A DNA stretch of 64,000 nucleotides from Flavobacterium sp. BFFFF2 (GTDB lineage: Bacteria; Bacteroidota; Bacteroidia; Flavobacteriales; Flavobacteriaceae), in assembly GCA_002256385.1 (NCBI GenBank), contig NKJD01000007.1, positions 30,788 through 94,787 of the forward strand. The letters run 5' to 3'. The notes below the pieces were generated by a model, which was not told the origin of the DNA, searched no databases, and saw only the letters and a program-made list of their open reading frames with translations. The position numbers and the translations under genes were made by a program. Positions 17,535-26,797 of the stretch are shown here, piece by piece (the stretch's first letter is position 1; each line of letters starts with the position of its first letter).

Positions 17535-18140
17535 TTAATTGGTTCCGTCAAAGGGCAACATCGGTCGGTCATCCGTTTGATTGACGCCCTCTGAAATGAT
17601 CACTTTTTTACAGGTCATCCAAATGATCTGTAGATCCATCCACAAAGAAACCTGATCGACGTATTCAACATCTAATCTGAATTTCTCGGTCCATGGAATG
17701 CTGTTTCTGCCGTTTACTTGTGCCCAGCCTGTAATACCTGGACGCACTTCGTGTCGGCGCAATTGGGTTTCACTGTATAATGGAATGTACTTGTATAATA
17801 ACGGGCGTGGCCCGACCAAACTCATATCGCCTTTGACCACGTTAATGAGTTGTGGCAGTTCATCTAATGACAATTTACGGATGATGCGGCCCGCAGCTGT
17901 AATCCGCAGATTGTCTGGCAACAATTTACCATTGGCATCTTTGGCATCGGTCATAGTTTTGAATTTGATAATATTGAAAGGCTGTTGGTTTTTACCAGGC
18001 CGCTCTTGAAAAAAGAAAGCTTTACCCCCATTTTGACGAACCAAAATAAGGTACACAACCACCAATAGTGGCGATGCTATGAGCAGCGTCACCAGTGAAA
18101 CGATTAAATCAAACAAACGTTTTAGACCGTTCTTATACAT
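17535..18140 (-). CDS. initiating sugar transferase (WcaJ/PglC superfamily), second copy
   Basis: Membrane phosphoglycosyl transferase acting on undecaprenyl phosphate. The 201-residue protein has an N-terminal hydrophobic segment (about 12-33), FFQERPGKNQQPFNIIKFKT (38-57), the catalytic Asp-Glu in SLDELPQL, a MSLVGPRPLL motif and the VRPGITGWAQVNGRN segment typical of hexose-1-phosphate transferases. It lacks the extra N-terminal helices of full-length WbaP/WcaJ. It overlaps the ATP-grasp gene upstream by eight bases. Only one Wzx and one Wzy-like gene are visible, so the two initiators may prime different glycans or be alternatives. Confidence 0.9.
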   Translation of the reverse strand: MYKNGLKRLFDLIVSLVTLLIASPLLVVVYLILVRQNGGKAFFFQERPGKNQQPFNIIKFKTMTDAKDANGKLLPDNLRITAAGRIIRKLSLDELPQLINVVKGDMSLVGPRPLLYKYIPLYSETQLRRHEVRPGITGWAQVNGRNSIPWTEKFRLDVEYVDQVSLWMDLQIIWMTCKKVIISEGVNQTDDRPMLPFDGTN

Positions 18141-19149
18141 GCCAATGTTTTTCTAATCGGTGTTTCAATCCTTGTTGTTCGGGCAATTGCCATAATAATT
18201 TACACCAATCGTGATTGCCTTCAATAAAGCCAGGGCCTTTTTCGGTAATCACAATATCCCAACCAATCGAACGGTTTTGTGGATGTGCCAATGCCGCTTT
18301 TTTGACCATTTCAATGGTTTCGGGCCAAAATGGCACCTGAAAACCAACAATGGGCACTTTGGTAATGGGATGACTGGTTTCTTGTGGTTTGGTAATATCA
18401 CTATAAACAGCGGGTCCGTTAATGATGCCCGTTGTTTCATCGATGGGGGCCGCCACATTTCCTGCCGCCATATTATCGACCGACGAGTTGACGGTGATGC
18501 GTTGTCTGCAACCCAACAATTCTACCTCGTTGTTTGCGGTAACCTGCGTAAAAATACGCACCGTGTTTACGCCAGAAGGTGACAATTGATTCAGTGTCGG
18601 GTGTTGCACAATAAATTCTTCAATGAGGTCTAAGCCGTTGGCATTCATAAAAGCCAATAAGCTATCTGCTGTAAAATCAGCTGTATTTTTAATGTGAACT
18701 TGCGCCCCACATTTGCCATCAACGGCTTTGAGTACGATTTTACCCGAAGTCGAAGCTAAAAAATAATCGACCAAAGCGGGATCGGCCAATAGTTCGGCAT
18801 TTGTTGCCATTTTATGAACAAAATAGGCCCGATATTCATCGTAAAACAAGCGTTTGTTATCAAGAATCGTGCGCGCTTTTGGCGGATTCATGACCAACTG
18901 GTATTCGTACATGTAACCGGTACCTGCCCACTTGGCGCGTTCGGCTTTATTTTTTTCGAAGAATCGGAATTGAAAATATTCTAAAATAGAAATGTTATAG
19001 GTGTATACTGACGATAAGACATCTGCCCAAATGGCTACTTTTGATTTACCCGTTTTTTGAGCAGTATAATTAAGGAACAAAGACAATTTGTTCCAATCCA
19101 TTTGTTTGATGTAATAGCCTAAATAAAGGCTTCTTTTAAAAAAACTCAT
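18133..19149 (-). CDS. sugar-transfer-associated ATP-grasp protein
   Basis: The 338-residue protein resembles the ATP-grasp family found in surface-polysaccharide clusters (Pfam ATPgrasp_ST, by recollection). Visible features are a KIVLKAVDGKCGAQVH lysine/Gly-rich loop (about 137-152) that would contact ATP, LIEEFIVQHP (about 175-184) with the adenine-binding hinge, SGVNTVRIFTQV (about 192-203), and a C-terminal IGWDIVITEKGPGFIEGNHD motif (about 295-314) supplying metal ligands. It overlaps the deacetylase-like gene upstream by four bases and the sugar transferase downstream by eight. It probably acylates a sugar or lipid-linked intermediate; the substrate is unknown. Confidence 0.78.
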   Translation of the reverse strand: MSFFKRSLYLGYYIKQMDWNKLSLFLNYTAQKTGKSKVAIWADVLSSVYTYNISILEYFQFRFFEKNKAERAKWAGTGYMYEYQLVMNPPKARTILDNKRLFYDEYRAYFVHKMATNAELLADPALVDYFLASTSGKIVLKAVDGKCGAQVHIKNTADFTADSLLAFMNANGLDLIEEFIVQHPTLNQLSPSGVNTVRIFTQVTANNEVELLGCRQRITVNSSVDNMAAGNVAAPIDETTGIINGPAVYSDITKPQETSHPITKVPIVGFQVPFWPETIEMVKKAALAHPQNRSIGWDIVITEKGPGFIEGNHDWCKLLWQLPEQQGLKHRLEKHWHV

Positions 19150-20270
19150 ATCATTTGGGTTAATTGTTGGGCCGATACAAATTCGATATCAGGCCATCTG
19201 CGCAACATTTCTTGGAGTAATTTTTTTAAGGTTTCCAGCCCTTTTTGGCGGTTTTTTGGGTCAATGTGTCCACAAAAATTCACCCTATGCGAACTGATTA
19301 CTGCTGGTTTTTTCATTCGGAATGCGGCTTCCATTTGTCGCAAAGTATATTGTACCCAATCAATTCCGCGATCTTCAGTAGGTTCAAAAACGATATTTCG
19401 AACCATAATTTGAAGGCCTTCATGGGTGTTTTTCCCCATGTAATTGAGGGATTTTTTGTAAACCCCATTCCCTTGATGTTCGCGGTGCATCAAACCTAGG
19501 TCAATGTGAGTCACCCCATTTTGTACCAAAGTGGGGTACAAACTATGGTGGATTGAATAGACAGGCGGGGTAAAATAATGACTTCGTTTGCCATAAACCG
19601 CTTCAAATCGGTTGAGACCATCTTGGATTACTTTCTTCATAGGCTCCAATTGATCGGTAGTGGCAAAATCAAAAGCTGCTGTGCTTGAAATGGTTGGGTA
19701 GCCTTCTTCCGAAATGCTGGTATAGGAACGGTTTTTTAAAGCCGTTAATAAATCGGGCGATTTTTTGTTTAATTTATCATGAAACAGAATTAAATTCAGG
19801 TGTTCACGCCCATGAAACTCTGGCGACATAATGCCTTCAGCCATGCCTTGTTGCCATAATTTCCACGCTCCTTGGTAAGCAGCCGGTTGCAAGGCTTCTA
19901 ATTTTGAATAGGTGTCGGGTAGATTTTCGTGAAAAAATTGTTGGTAGTCATCAGCCGCCATTTTTTCAAAATCAATGTTGCATGGCAATGCAAAAGGCGT
20001 AAAAACGGCATGATTTCCTTTGCTGTCTTTAACTGACCGAAGTACTTCGTACAAGGCTTCTAAATCAGCGGCCGTTTCAAGCGTGTCGAGTGCATCAAAC
20101 CTTGAATAACAGGGCATGCCTGCTGCATCCATGTTCGTTCTGGCTTGCGGGGAATCAAGACGGACGTTGCCATAATCGTCTACCGAAAAAACAACTAGTT
20201 TTTTGGAAGTACGTTTACCTCCTAGATTTTTTAAGTGCCAAAAAGCAGTTTCTTTAATTTGATGAATCAT
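19146..20270 (-). CDS. NodB-like polysaccharide deacetylase family protein (copy A)
   Basis: Likely a metal-dependent deacetylase acting on an N-acetylated sugar. The 374-residue protein has no signal peptide. Two NodB-type metal motifs are visible: SVDDYG (D31, D32) and FHGREH with the H-xxx-H spacing (H153, H157), plus a late VISSHRVNFCG segment that could hold the catalytic histidine. A paralogue at 28650 shares all three. It overlaps the ATP-grasp gene downstream by four bases and a GT4 gene upstream by 17. Cytoplasmic location plus a coupled ATP-grasp enzyme suggests it may free an amino group that is then re-acylated; this is inference. Confidence 0.72.
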   Translation of the reverse strand: MIHQIKETAFWHLKNLGGKRTSKKLVVFSVDDYGNVRLDSPQARTNMDAAGMPCYSRFDALDTLETAADLEALYEVLRSVKDSKGNHAVFTPFALPCNIDFEKMAADDYQQFFHENLPDTYSKLEALQPAAYQGAWKLWQQGMAEGIMSPEFHGREHLNLILFHDKLNKKSPDLLTALKNRSYTSISEEGYPTISSTAAFDFATTDQLEPMKKVIQDGLNRFEAVYGKRSHYFTPPVYSIHHSLYPTLVQNGVTHIDLGLMHREHQGNGVYKKSLNYMGKNTHEGLQIMVRNIVFEPTEDRGIDWVQYTLRQMEAAFRMKKPAVISSHRVNFCGHIDPKNRQKGLETLKKLLQEMLRRWPDIEFVSAQQLTQMI

Positions 20271-21486
20271 GTCCTTTTTTTATCAGTGATTCGATGTCAT
20301 TTAAAGCCCGGGCATAAACCGATTTAGAATCGCCCGATGCGACTGTTAATGCACGTGCATTGTTTTTCATTTTATGCATTAGTACCTCATCTTCGGCACA
20401 TTGAACAATATATTGAGCCAAAGCTTGCGCATCACCCGGATTATTGTGAAAACCCACTTCGTGATCCAAAATGATGTTCTTCATTTCACTTTCCAATGAA
20501 TTGATAATGGGCAAACCAGCGCCCAACAAATCAAACAATTTATAAGTGACTGATTGGGTTGCCCCTTTAATATGCTGCGTTAAACCAATGGATGACTTAA
20601 AATATTCTTCCATTAATTTGTCTTTGGACAAACGGCCGTGATACACCAAATTGTCGTGCTTCTGAACATATTGTTCCACCAATTCTTTTTGAGGTCCATC
20701 ACCTGCAATGGCAAAAATAACCTTCGGATGGGTTTTCTCTAATAATTCGGCCGCCTTTAAAATAGTGGGGATGTCATAGGAAAATCCTAAGCTACCTGCA
20801 TAAATTACTTGAAATGCAGTTGGTTTCTGTACACTTTGCGCCGCTAATTGCAATTGTCGGTCCATTTCATCCAATTGAATCGCTGGATAATAACAGGCAG
20901 TTTTTGAAATAGGAGCGTACGTTTTCGCCCAATTCAAGTATTGATTTGAAATGGCTGTAACCATCGAGGCTTGTTGAAAAACCTGCTGCGTTCTCATTCG
21001 AAGTGGCGATAAAAAAGCATTGATTACCTTCTTTTTGAGTCCATGGCTGTGCTCAGTAAAAGCATCGGGCCAAGGATCAATGATATCGATAACCACTGGA
21101 ATCTTATTTTTTTTGGCCCATTGAATGGCATAAAAAGCCGTGGAAATGGGCGGAAATGCCACCACCAACACCGCGGGCTTTTCGGCTTGTTCATCAAAGG
21201 CTTCGATCATTTGTTTTCCTAATGACAAATGTGAAAACAAGCGCTGTGGCGAAATGTTGTTTTGGTACGCTTTGGCCGGCACAAATTGCACTTCAACTTG
21301 ATCGTTGATTTGCTCTACATGATAGCCATCGTAGCGTTGTTTTTTAACATTATGCCGAAAGGTCGATGCCCAATATACCACCTGATGGCCGCGTCGTGTA
21401 GCTTCTTCAACCAACGAGTTGTATCGGGTGTTTTTATTGTCGTCGAGCGGCGTGTTTTCAAATATGGAAAGGAACCAAATTTTCAT
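20254..21486 (-). CDS. GT4-type glycosyltransferase (410 aa)
   Basis: GT-B fold retaining glycosyltransferase expected to add one sugar to the lipid-linked repeat unit. The N-terminus (IWFLSIFENTPLDDNKNTRY) resembles WbuB/WcaI-like transferases. The C-terminal nucleotide-binding half shows VIYAGSLGFSYDIPTILKA (about 230-248), FAIAGDGPQKELVE (about 260-273) and an acidic GLPIINSLESEMKNII segment (about 330-345). Donor and acceptor cannot be deduced. It starts three bases before the end of the 21490 epimerase gene's spacer and overlaps the deacetylase gene by 17 bases. Confidence 0.87.
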   Translation of the reverse strand: MKIWFLSIFENTPLDDNKNTRYNSLVEEATRRGHQVVYWASTFRHNVKKQRYDGYHVEQINDQVEVQFVPAKAYQNNISPQRLFSHLSLGKQMIEAFDEQAEKPAVLVVAFPPISTAFYAIQWAKKNKIPVVIDIIDPWPDAFTEHSHGLKKKVINAFLSPLRMRTQQVFQQASMVTAISNQYLNWAKTYAPISKTACYYPAIQLDEMDRQLQLAAQSVQKPTAFQVIYAGSLGFSYDIPTILKAAELLEKTHPKVIFAIAGDGPQKELVEQYVQKHDNLVYHGRLSKDKLMEEYFKSSIGLTQHIKGATQSVTYKLFDLLGAGLPIINSLESEMKNIILDHEVGFHNNPGDAQALAQYIVQCAEDEVLMHKMKNNARALTVASGDSKSVYARALNDIESLIKKGHDSSN

Positions 21487-21489
21487 CGA

Positions 21490-22545
21490 TTATTGCTCAT
21501 TTCTGGTTATCCAAGCTGCATAAATTTCCTCGAAAGTCGTTTGCAGTGATTTGGTAATATCCCAATTTGGATAATGTTCTTTCATTTTACGCAAATCGCT
21601 ATAATAGCAAATGTGATCACCAATACGGTTGGTTTCATCATACTTGTATTTCATCGGCTTCCCGCTGATTTTTGAAATAATATCAAAGGCTTCAAGTACT
21701 GAACAAGTATTGTCTTTGCCACCGCCTAAGTTGTACACTTCGGCCACTCTTGGCGCATTGATAAATTCTTCGATAAAACGAGCCACATCGTATGAGTGGA
21801 TGTTGTCGCGCACTTGCTTGCCTTTATAGCCAAACACCGTGTACTCACGTTCTTCTAAGTTGCATTTTACCAAATAACTTAAAAATCCATGCAATTCAAC
21901 GCCAGAATGACTTGGTCCGGTTAAACAACCACCACGCAAAACACAACTTGGCATGTTAAAATAACGGCCATATTCTTGCACCGAAATATCGGCAGAAACT
22001 TTTGAGGCGCCAAATAATGAATGTTTGCATTGATCGATGCGGAAATGCTCAGGAATACCATGCGCATACGTATCATCGGCATAGTCCCAACGTGTGGGCA
22101 ATTCAACCATTTCTATTTCATTTGGTGCATCGCCATATACTTTGTTGGTTGACATGTGCACAAAGGGAATGTCTGTTCGGTATCGTCTGGTGGCTTCTAA
22201 CATATTAAAAGTACCCACTGCATTGGTGTCAAAATCGTCAAAAGGAATGGCAGCAGCGCGGTCATGACTTGGCTGCGCAGCCGTATGTACAATGGCATCC
22301 GGTTTTACCTCTTGAATCAGGTCTAAAACGCCTTGGCGGTCGCGAATATCCACTTCGTGGTGCACAAAATGTGGCAAAGTGGTTGCCAACCGATTCTGGT
22401 TCCATCGCGTATCGCCGCTTGGTCCAAAGAAATTGGCGCGTTGGTTGTTATCTACCCCATGTATTTCCCAACCTAATTTGGAGAAATGCACACAAACTTC
22501 AGATCCGATCAATCCGGATGATCCGGTTACTAATAAACGTTTCAT
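21490..22545 (-). CDS. SDR-family epimerase similar to CDP-paratose 2-epimerase
   Basis: NAD-dependent nucleotide-sugar epimerase/dehydratase, 351 residues from the ATG at 22545; an in-frame TTG six bases earlier is less likely. It has a [11 protein letters not shown]ossmann loop, STNKVYGD, and the segment [20 protein letters not shown] that I associate with RfbE-type CDP-paratose 2-epimerases. The Tyr-xxx-Lys pair reads Phe-xxx-Lys (F178, K182, in [11 protein letters not shown]). That may be a subgroup trait. No CDP-sugar synthesis genes (RfbF/G/H) are present, so the real substrate may be another nucleotide sugar. It sits between two GT4 genes in the operon. Confidence 0.78.
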   Translation of the reverse strand: MKRLLVTGSSGLIGSEVCVHFSKLGWEIHGVDNNQRANFFGPSGDTRWNQNRLATTLPHFVHHEVDIRDRQGVLDLIQEVKPDAIVHTAAQPSHDRAAAIPFDDFDTNAVGTFNMLEATRRYRTDIPFVHMSTNKVYGDAPNEIEMVELPTRWDYADDTYAHGIPEHFRIDQCKHSLFGASKVSADISVQEYGRYFNMPSCVLRGGCLTGPSHSGVELHGFLSYLVKCNLEEREYTVFGYKGKQVRDNIHSYDVARFIEEFINAPRVAEVYNLGGGKDNTCSVLEAFDIISKISGKPMKYKYDETNRIGDHICYYSDLRKMKEHYPNWDITKSLQTTFEEIYAAWITRNEQ

Positions 22546-22571
22546 TTTCAATAGATATAATAAGGTTCAAA

Positions 22572-23711
22572 TTAATCAAATAATATATTCTTCAATGTAT
22601 AGGCTGCTCGCGTAACCCGTTGCTCATAAGGCTCGTAGATTGGCTCAGTAATGGCAGCATAATTGCGGGCTACAAGTTCTTCAGCCAATTCACGGTAATT
22701 GTGAGGTGAAAAATAAAACCCTGCCGATTTCAGTTGTTCGACATTCACACATAAATTAGCCGCTATGACTGGTTTCTGAAGCGAAATGGCGTCTTCATTA
22801 ACCGTGCTCCATCCTTCAAATAAACTTGGTTGCAAAATAGCATCGGCATGCCACATCACGGCCAACTGCGCATCGCGTGGAATGACACCTAAAAAGTGAA
22901 CTTGGTTGTCCAATGCATTGGTTGCAATCAGTTGCTTCAACTCCTGAATGTAGGCCGATTGGTTGTCATCAGGCAATTTACCCGTCATTACTAAGTGAAC
23001 TGTTTTGCCCTGCTTTTTTAAATGAGCAATCGCTTTTAGCGCCACTTTATGGTTTTTATGTTTGTGAAATTGGTTGCAAATCACAAAATAATTTTCAGGT
23101 AATTTAAATTGGGCACACACTTCTTTTTTAGAAGCCGTTGGAAAAGTATCTACAATAGATACAAAGTGGTATACGTGAAATTTTACATGCGCTGGAATGT
23201 CAAAAAAGGCATAAAAATCATTTTTAACATCATAGCTAGAAACGACCAAGTCACGCGTATTTTTAAGGATAAATTGCACGCGAAGCCAACGCTCTAAACG
23301 CTTTAACTTTGAAAAGAATTGTGGGTAGTGCATGTGCTGCAAATCGGCATACCACGAAATCAATTTGGCTTTTGATTTGGACTTAACCGGATAATCATGC
23401 AAAGGATAAACGGCATCCAATTGATATTGTTCAATCAAGGGCTCAACAAATTGGTTTTTACCTGTAAAAAGCGACTTTAAAAATGTTTTATAAACCGATG
23501 GGTAAGGATGTTCAATGGCGTGCAAATGCGGATAATCAATTTCATTGACAAAACGTTGCAAGTTCGGATTATAGAACAAATACACCTCGGGCTGTTCTTC
23601 TTCTTTCAAAAAGGACAACACCTTCACCACATTCAGCACATAGATTACCCCGCCCATCCATTTTGGACTGAAGTTGTATATGATACCTACTTTTTTGCGT
23701 TTGATTTCCAT
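22572..23711 (-). CDS. GT4-type glycosyltransferase (379 aa)
   Basis: GT-B glycosyltransferase with an N-terminal KKVGIIYNFSPKWMGGVIYV segment and a C-terminal donor domain: FVICNQFHKHKNHKVALKA, VHLVMTGKLPDD, and the EGWSTVNEDAISLQKPVIA acidic loop near the C-terminus that contacts the nucleotide sugar. The ATG at 23711 is chosen; an upstream in-frame TTG would add seven residues and overlap the preceding gene. It follows the 23713 epimerase gene with a one-base gap, so the two are translated together. The linkage formed is unknown. Confidence 0.87.
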   Translation of the reverse strand: MEIKRKKVGIIYNFSPKWMGGVIYVLNVVKVLSFLKEEEQPEVYLFYNPNLQRFVNEIDYPHLHAIEHPYPSVYKTFLKSLFTGKNQFVEPLIEQYQLDAVYPLHDYPVKSKSKAKLISWYADLQHMHYPQFFSKLKRLERWLRVQFILKNTRDLVVSSYDVKNDFYAFFDIPAHVKFHVYHFVSIVDTFPTASKKEVCAQFKLPENYFVICNQFHKHKNHKVALKAIAHLKKQGKTVHLVMTGKLPDDNQSAYIQELKQLIATNALDNQVHFLGVIPRDAQLAVMWHADAILQPSLFEGWSTVNEDAISLQKPVIAANLCVNVEQLKSAGFYFSPHNYRELAEELVARNYAAITEPIYEPYEQRVTRAAYTLKNILFD

Positions 23712-23712
23712 C

Positions 23713-24633
23713 TTACTTCTTCCAATTATCAATTAAGTTTTTCACGCCTTCTTCAATGCCCCATTTAGGTTCCCAACCTGTGGCATTTTTAAGTTTTGAC
23801 ACGTCGGCCAATAAGTGCATGCGCTCTACTTTACGCACCCTGGCTGGATCTACTTCAATGGTGATTTTTTCGCCAAGCAATTTTTCAAATGTTTCCACGA
23901 TTTCGGTCACCGCATATTCAATTCCACGACCTAAATTGAAGACGTCGTAGCCATGAATGTCGCTAAAAATGAGTTTGGTCATGGCTTCAGCCATGTCGTG
24001 TGTATGGATGAAATCGCGTTTGGGTGTTAAATTACCTAATGAAATGGTACGTTGCCCTTCGCGCAATTGGTTTTCAATTTCTGGAATCAAATGCGGATTG
24101 GTTTCATTGGGGCCAAATGCGTTAAAAAAGCGGCATACAATGGTGTCAATGTGGGTTTCCAAATGAAAACGTTGACACAAATGTTCGCCAGCTAATTTAC
24201 TTAAACCATAAATATCTAATGGACGAACTTCATGGTTTTCGGCTGTGGCTGCTTCTGAAATGGGATAAACCGCTGCAGTAGAAGCAAAAACAATTTTCCG
24301 GAGTGCTTTTGACGATTTGGCAGCTTGCAACACATTAATGGTGCCGCGTATATTGATATCGGATGATTCAAATGGATGTTGGTTGCAATACGGAATAAAG
24401 TGAACAGCTGCCAAGTGTACAATTACATCAGGTTGAATTTTTGAAATGATCGCTTCAACCCCATCAAAATCCAAAATATCCACTTTAAAAAAGTGTGAAT
24501 CTGGAATGGACAAAAAGTCGCGATTTCCAAAACTTAAATTGTCAATTACAAACAATTCGCAACCTTCTTTTTCAAGTCTTGGAACAATGGCCGAACCAAT
24601 AAAACCTGCTCCTCCTGTGATGAGTACTTTCAT
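23713..24633 (-). CDS. SDR nucleotide-sugar epimerase/dehydratase (GalE-like, 306 aa)
   Basis: Extended SDR enzyme acting on a nucleotide sugar. Features: GGAGFIGSAIV Rossmann loop (about 7-17), LAAVHFIPYC, catalytic Tyr-xxx-Lys in DIYGLSKLAGEH (about 141-152), and FNAFGPNETNPHLIP substrate loop. Length fits UDP-glucose 4-epimerase relatives, but the family also includes dehydratases and other epimerases, so the reaction is not assigned. A 142-base gap separates it from the gene upstream, one of the larger gaps in the locus. Downstream, a GT4 gene follows at once. Confidence 0.82.
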   Translation of the reverse strand: MKVLITGGAGFIGSAIVPRLEKEGCELFVIDNLSFGNRDFLSIPDSHFFKVDILDFDGVEAIISKIQPDVIVHLAAVHFIPYCNQHPFESSDINIRGTINVLQAAKSSKALRKIVFASTAAVYPISEAATAENHEVRPLDIYGLSKLAGEHLCQRFHLETHIDTIVCRFFNAFGPNETNPHLIPEIENQLREGQRTISLGNLTPKRDFIHTHDMAEAMTKLIFSDIHGYDVFNLGRGIEYAVTEIVETFEKLLGEKITIEVDPARVRKVERMHLLADVSKLKNATGWEPKWGIEEGVKNLIDNWKK

Positions 24634-24775
24634 GTGTAACTATTTTTTGTTATAATTAAATTTCTATGAATGCTTTATTTTAATTCCTTCAATTAACAAT
24701 TGTTTAAGCTAAACGAACGGTCAATTGATTTGATATTTCTTTTTTTTAACGCCTCACTTTAATTTGCATGCAAAG

Positions 24776-25861
24776 CTACTTGTTATCAATTAAAAAACGG
24801 TCGTATTGCTGGCAAATCATTTCTAATTCAAAAGCCTTTATCAATTCTTTTGATTGGATGCCTTGCTGTTCCCTTAGTTCCGTTTGATTGACCAATAATT
24901 GCAATTTCTCTAAAAACAATGACTCATCTTGCAGTGGAATGAGGTACCCATTCTGCTCATTGGTCACCAAATCGCTTGGGCCAGCAATGCAATCGTAAGC
25001 TACTATGGGCAAACCGGCTGACATAGCCTCCCCTACTACATTAGGGAATCCCTCTGAAATAGAGGTATAAGCAAAGATGGAGGCTGTTAAATAAAATTGT
25101 TCCACATCACTTTGCTTTCCTGCAAATATTACACGGTCTGCCACCCCCAATTTTTTGGCCAACTGTTCCCAGTTTTTTTGGTTTTCTTGCTGCAAATGAT
25201 CGTATCCGACCAAAACCAATTTCCAATCGGGTGCGTCTAATTTTGAGAATATATCAATAAGTCGGTTTTGGTTTTTTGATTGAATCAGTCGGCCCACCAT
25301 TAAAATCACTTTCTCGCGTGGCAATCCCCTATCAGCTATTTTTCGAATCGGGTTTCCTATGATTTTAAAATTGGAATGGCCATACATTTTACTAAAAATG
25401 GCCAAGGCTTTCTCTGTTTGTACAATGATTCCTTTGGCTTTTGGATACAACCATTTTCGGAGCGTATCATCTTTGGTGCCTAAGGGTTTGTTTGGTTGTG
25501 CACGGTCAGACACATAAATGGGCAATGAAAGCCCCAAAGTGCTTAATAAAACCAAATTATTCCAGCGTTCCCCAAATGACAAGATGCTGTGTGCTCCGCT
25601 TTTTTTCAATGTTTTTCGCAAAAAAAACAAGGTTTTAATAGTGCTCCACAGCCGTGCTTTGTTATTGAATGCAAAGCTTGGTCGGTGAATAGTAATGTTG
25701 CTTGGAATCTGGTAAAACACATCGCGTTTGATGCCGTACAACACCAAATGCACTTCGTAGTTTGTTTGGGCAGCAAAATAGCAAATTAATTCAGACATCA
25801 CCCGTTCCATGCCACCGGCCTGAAGCGAATGAATGACAAAATAAAGCTGCTTTTTAGTCAT
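24776..25861 (-). CDS. GT4-type glycosyltransferase (361 aa)
   Basis: GT-B retaining glycosyltransferase resembling PglA/PglJ-type enzymes that add GalNAc or related sugars. The N-terminus has QAGGMERVMSELICYF (about 15-30), a sequence common in this group. The C-terminal half has ILMVGRLIQSKNQNRLIDIF (about 201-220), WKLVLVGYDHLQQE and the donor-binding motif SEGFPNVVGEAMSAGLPIVA (about 290-309) with the E-x7-E pattern. It overlaps the TupA-like ATP-grasp gene by eight bases. The donor sugar cannot be read from sequence. Confidence 0.9.
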   Translation of the reverse strand: MTKKQLYFVIHSLQAGGMERVMSELICYFAAQTNYEVHLVLYGIKRDVFYQIPSNITIHRPSFAFNNKARLWSTIKTLFFLRKTLKKSGAHSILSFGERWNNLVLLSTLGLSLPIYVSDRAQPNKPLGTKDDTLRKWLYPKAKGIIVQTEKALAIFSKMYGHSNFKIIGNPIRKIADRGLPREKVILMVGRLIQSKNQNRLIDIFSKLDAPDWKLVLVGYDHLQQENQKNWEQLAKKLGVADRVIFAGKQSDVEQFYLTASIFAYTSISEGFPNVVGEAMSAGLPIVAYDCIAGPSDLVTNEQNGYLIPLQDESLFLEKLQLLVNQTELREQQGIQSKELIKAFELEMICQQYDRFLIDNK

Positions 25862-26795
25862 TTTTCAAGGAAGATAAATCAATTCTTTCACCTAGAGCAT
25901 AATCCCATTCAATGGGGCGAATTTGGTCAAAACCACCGCCGTGAAACTGGGTGATTTCACCAAAATATATTTTGCCATCCACATCATAAAAATCGACGCG
26001 GACGTACGGAAACATGGCAGCTACCTTTTCAGCCATTTGGACCATTTCGGCATAACTGGCCGGTGGATCAATTTCGGCACCGCGTTGCTTGTCGGCATTT
26101 TTCTCTTTGGCCGCCCAGGTAAATGACAATGGCTTCCATTGGGCATCGTAAATGTTGCGTTTGTTGGTTCCTTCTCGGTCAACAGACACATAAACAAAGG
26201 CTACTTTGCCATGAATGCAATGAATTTTATAATCGTTGGGTATTTTTCCTGCTTTGGTTTCCAACAAGCGTTCCACCACAATCCGAGGCACAATGTTTTT
26301 GTAACACCACTCGCGTTCAAACCCAAAATAATTGATCGACAACCACCAACGGCAATTTGCTTGCATCTTTTTCCAGTCCACTTTTGTCTTATCCCGAACA
26401 ATTTTAAAACTGCCTGAATCGTGGTTTGCCTTGACAATAAAATGTCCATCAGGCATGTTTTCGGGGCGAATGTCACGGTAATCGGTGGTGGAATACAGCA
26501 ATGGAATTAAATATTCTTCGCCAAAAAAATCTTTTACGAACTCGCGGGCAGCAAATTTGTCGGCCAACTGCGTATACAAAGGTTTGCGGTCGTTTATTTT
26601 GAGCCATTGAATTTTTTCATTCAACGATTTCGGATTGTCCAAATTCAAATCATAGCCTTGTCGAATCTTGAAAATTCGTTTTAAATGCGTGGCGTCATCT
26701 ACCCAATCATAACGCAAAGCCCGGTACAAGCGGTACAGGGAGTTATATATGGTGAAAACTAAATTTCCTTTGTAACGTAATTGACTAAATGACAT
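25854..26795 (-). CDS. TupA-like ATP-grasp protein
   Basis: The 313-residue protein matches my recollection of the ATPgrasp_TupA family: LNEKIQWLKINDRKPLYTQLADKF (in part, about 58-81), LIPLLYSTTDYRDI, HFIVKANHDSG (about 118-128, ATP loop lysine), IPNDYKIHCIHGKVAFVYVS (about 186-205) and a C-terminal RVDFYDVDGKIYFGEITQFHGGG with metal-binding acidic residues. TupA enzymes make teichuronopeptide by joining amino acids to a uronic acid polymer. Uronic-acid genes (57934, 56635) are present in this locus, so amino-acid amidation of a uronate is plausible but unproven. It abuts the HAD gene with a two-base gap. Confidence 0.8.
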   Translation of the reverse strand: MSFSQLRYKGNLVFTIYNSLYRLYRALRYDWVDDATHLKRIFKIRQGYDLNLDNPKSLNEKIQWLKINDRKPLYTQLADKFAAREFVKDFFGEEYLIPLLYSTTDYRDIRPENMPDGHFIVKANHDSGSFKIVRDKTKVDWKKMQANCRWWLSINYFGFEREWCYKNIVPRIVVERLLETKAGKIPNDYKIHCIHGKVAFVYVSVDREGTNKRNIYDAQWKPLSFTWAAKEKNADKQRGAEIDPPASYAEMVQMAEKVAAMFPYVRVDFYDVDGKIYFGEITQFHGGGFDQIRPIEWDYALGERIDLSSLKND

Positions 26796-26797
26796 AG

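Noticed and set aside
24771..24778. TAnnTTTG match (minus strand) in the gap before the 23713 epimerase gene
   Set aside because: No TTG at suitable spacing, and it overlaps the end of the preceding gene; a chance match is likely.
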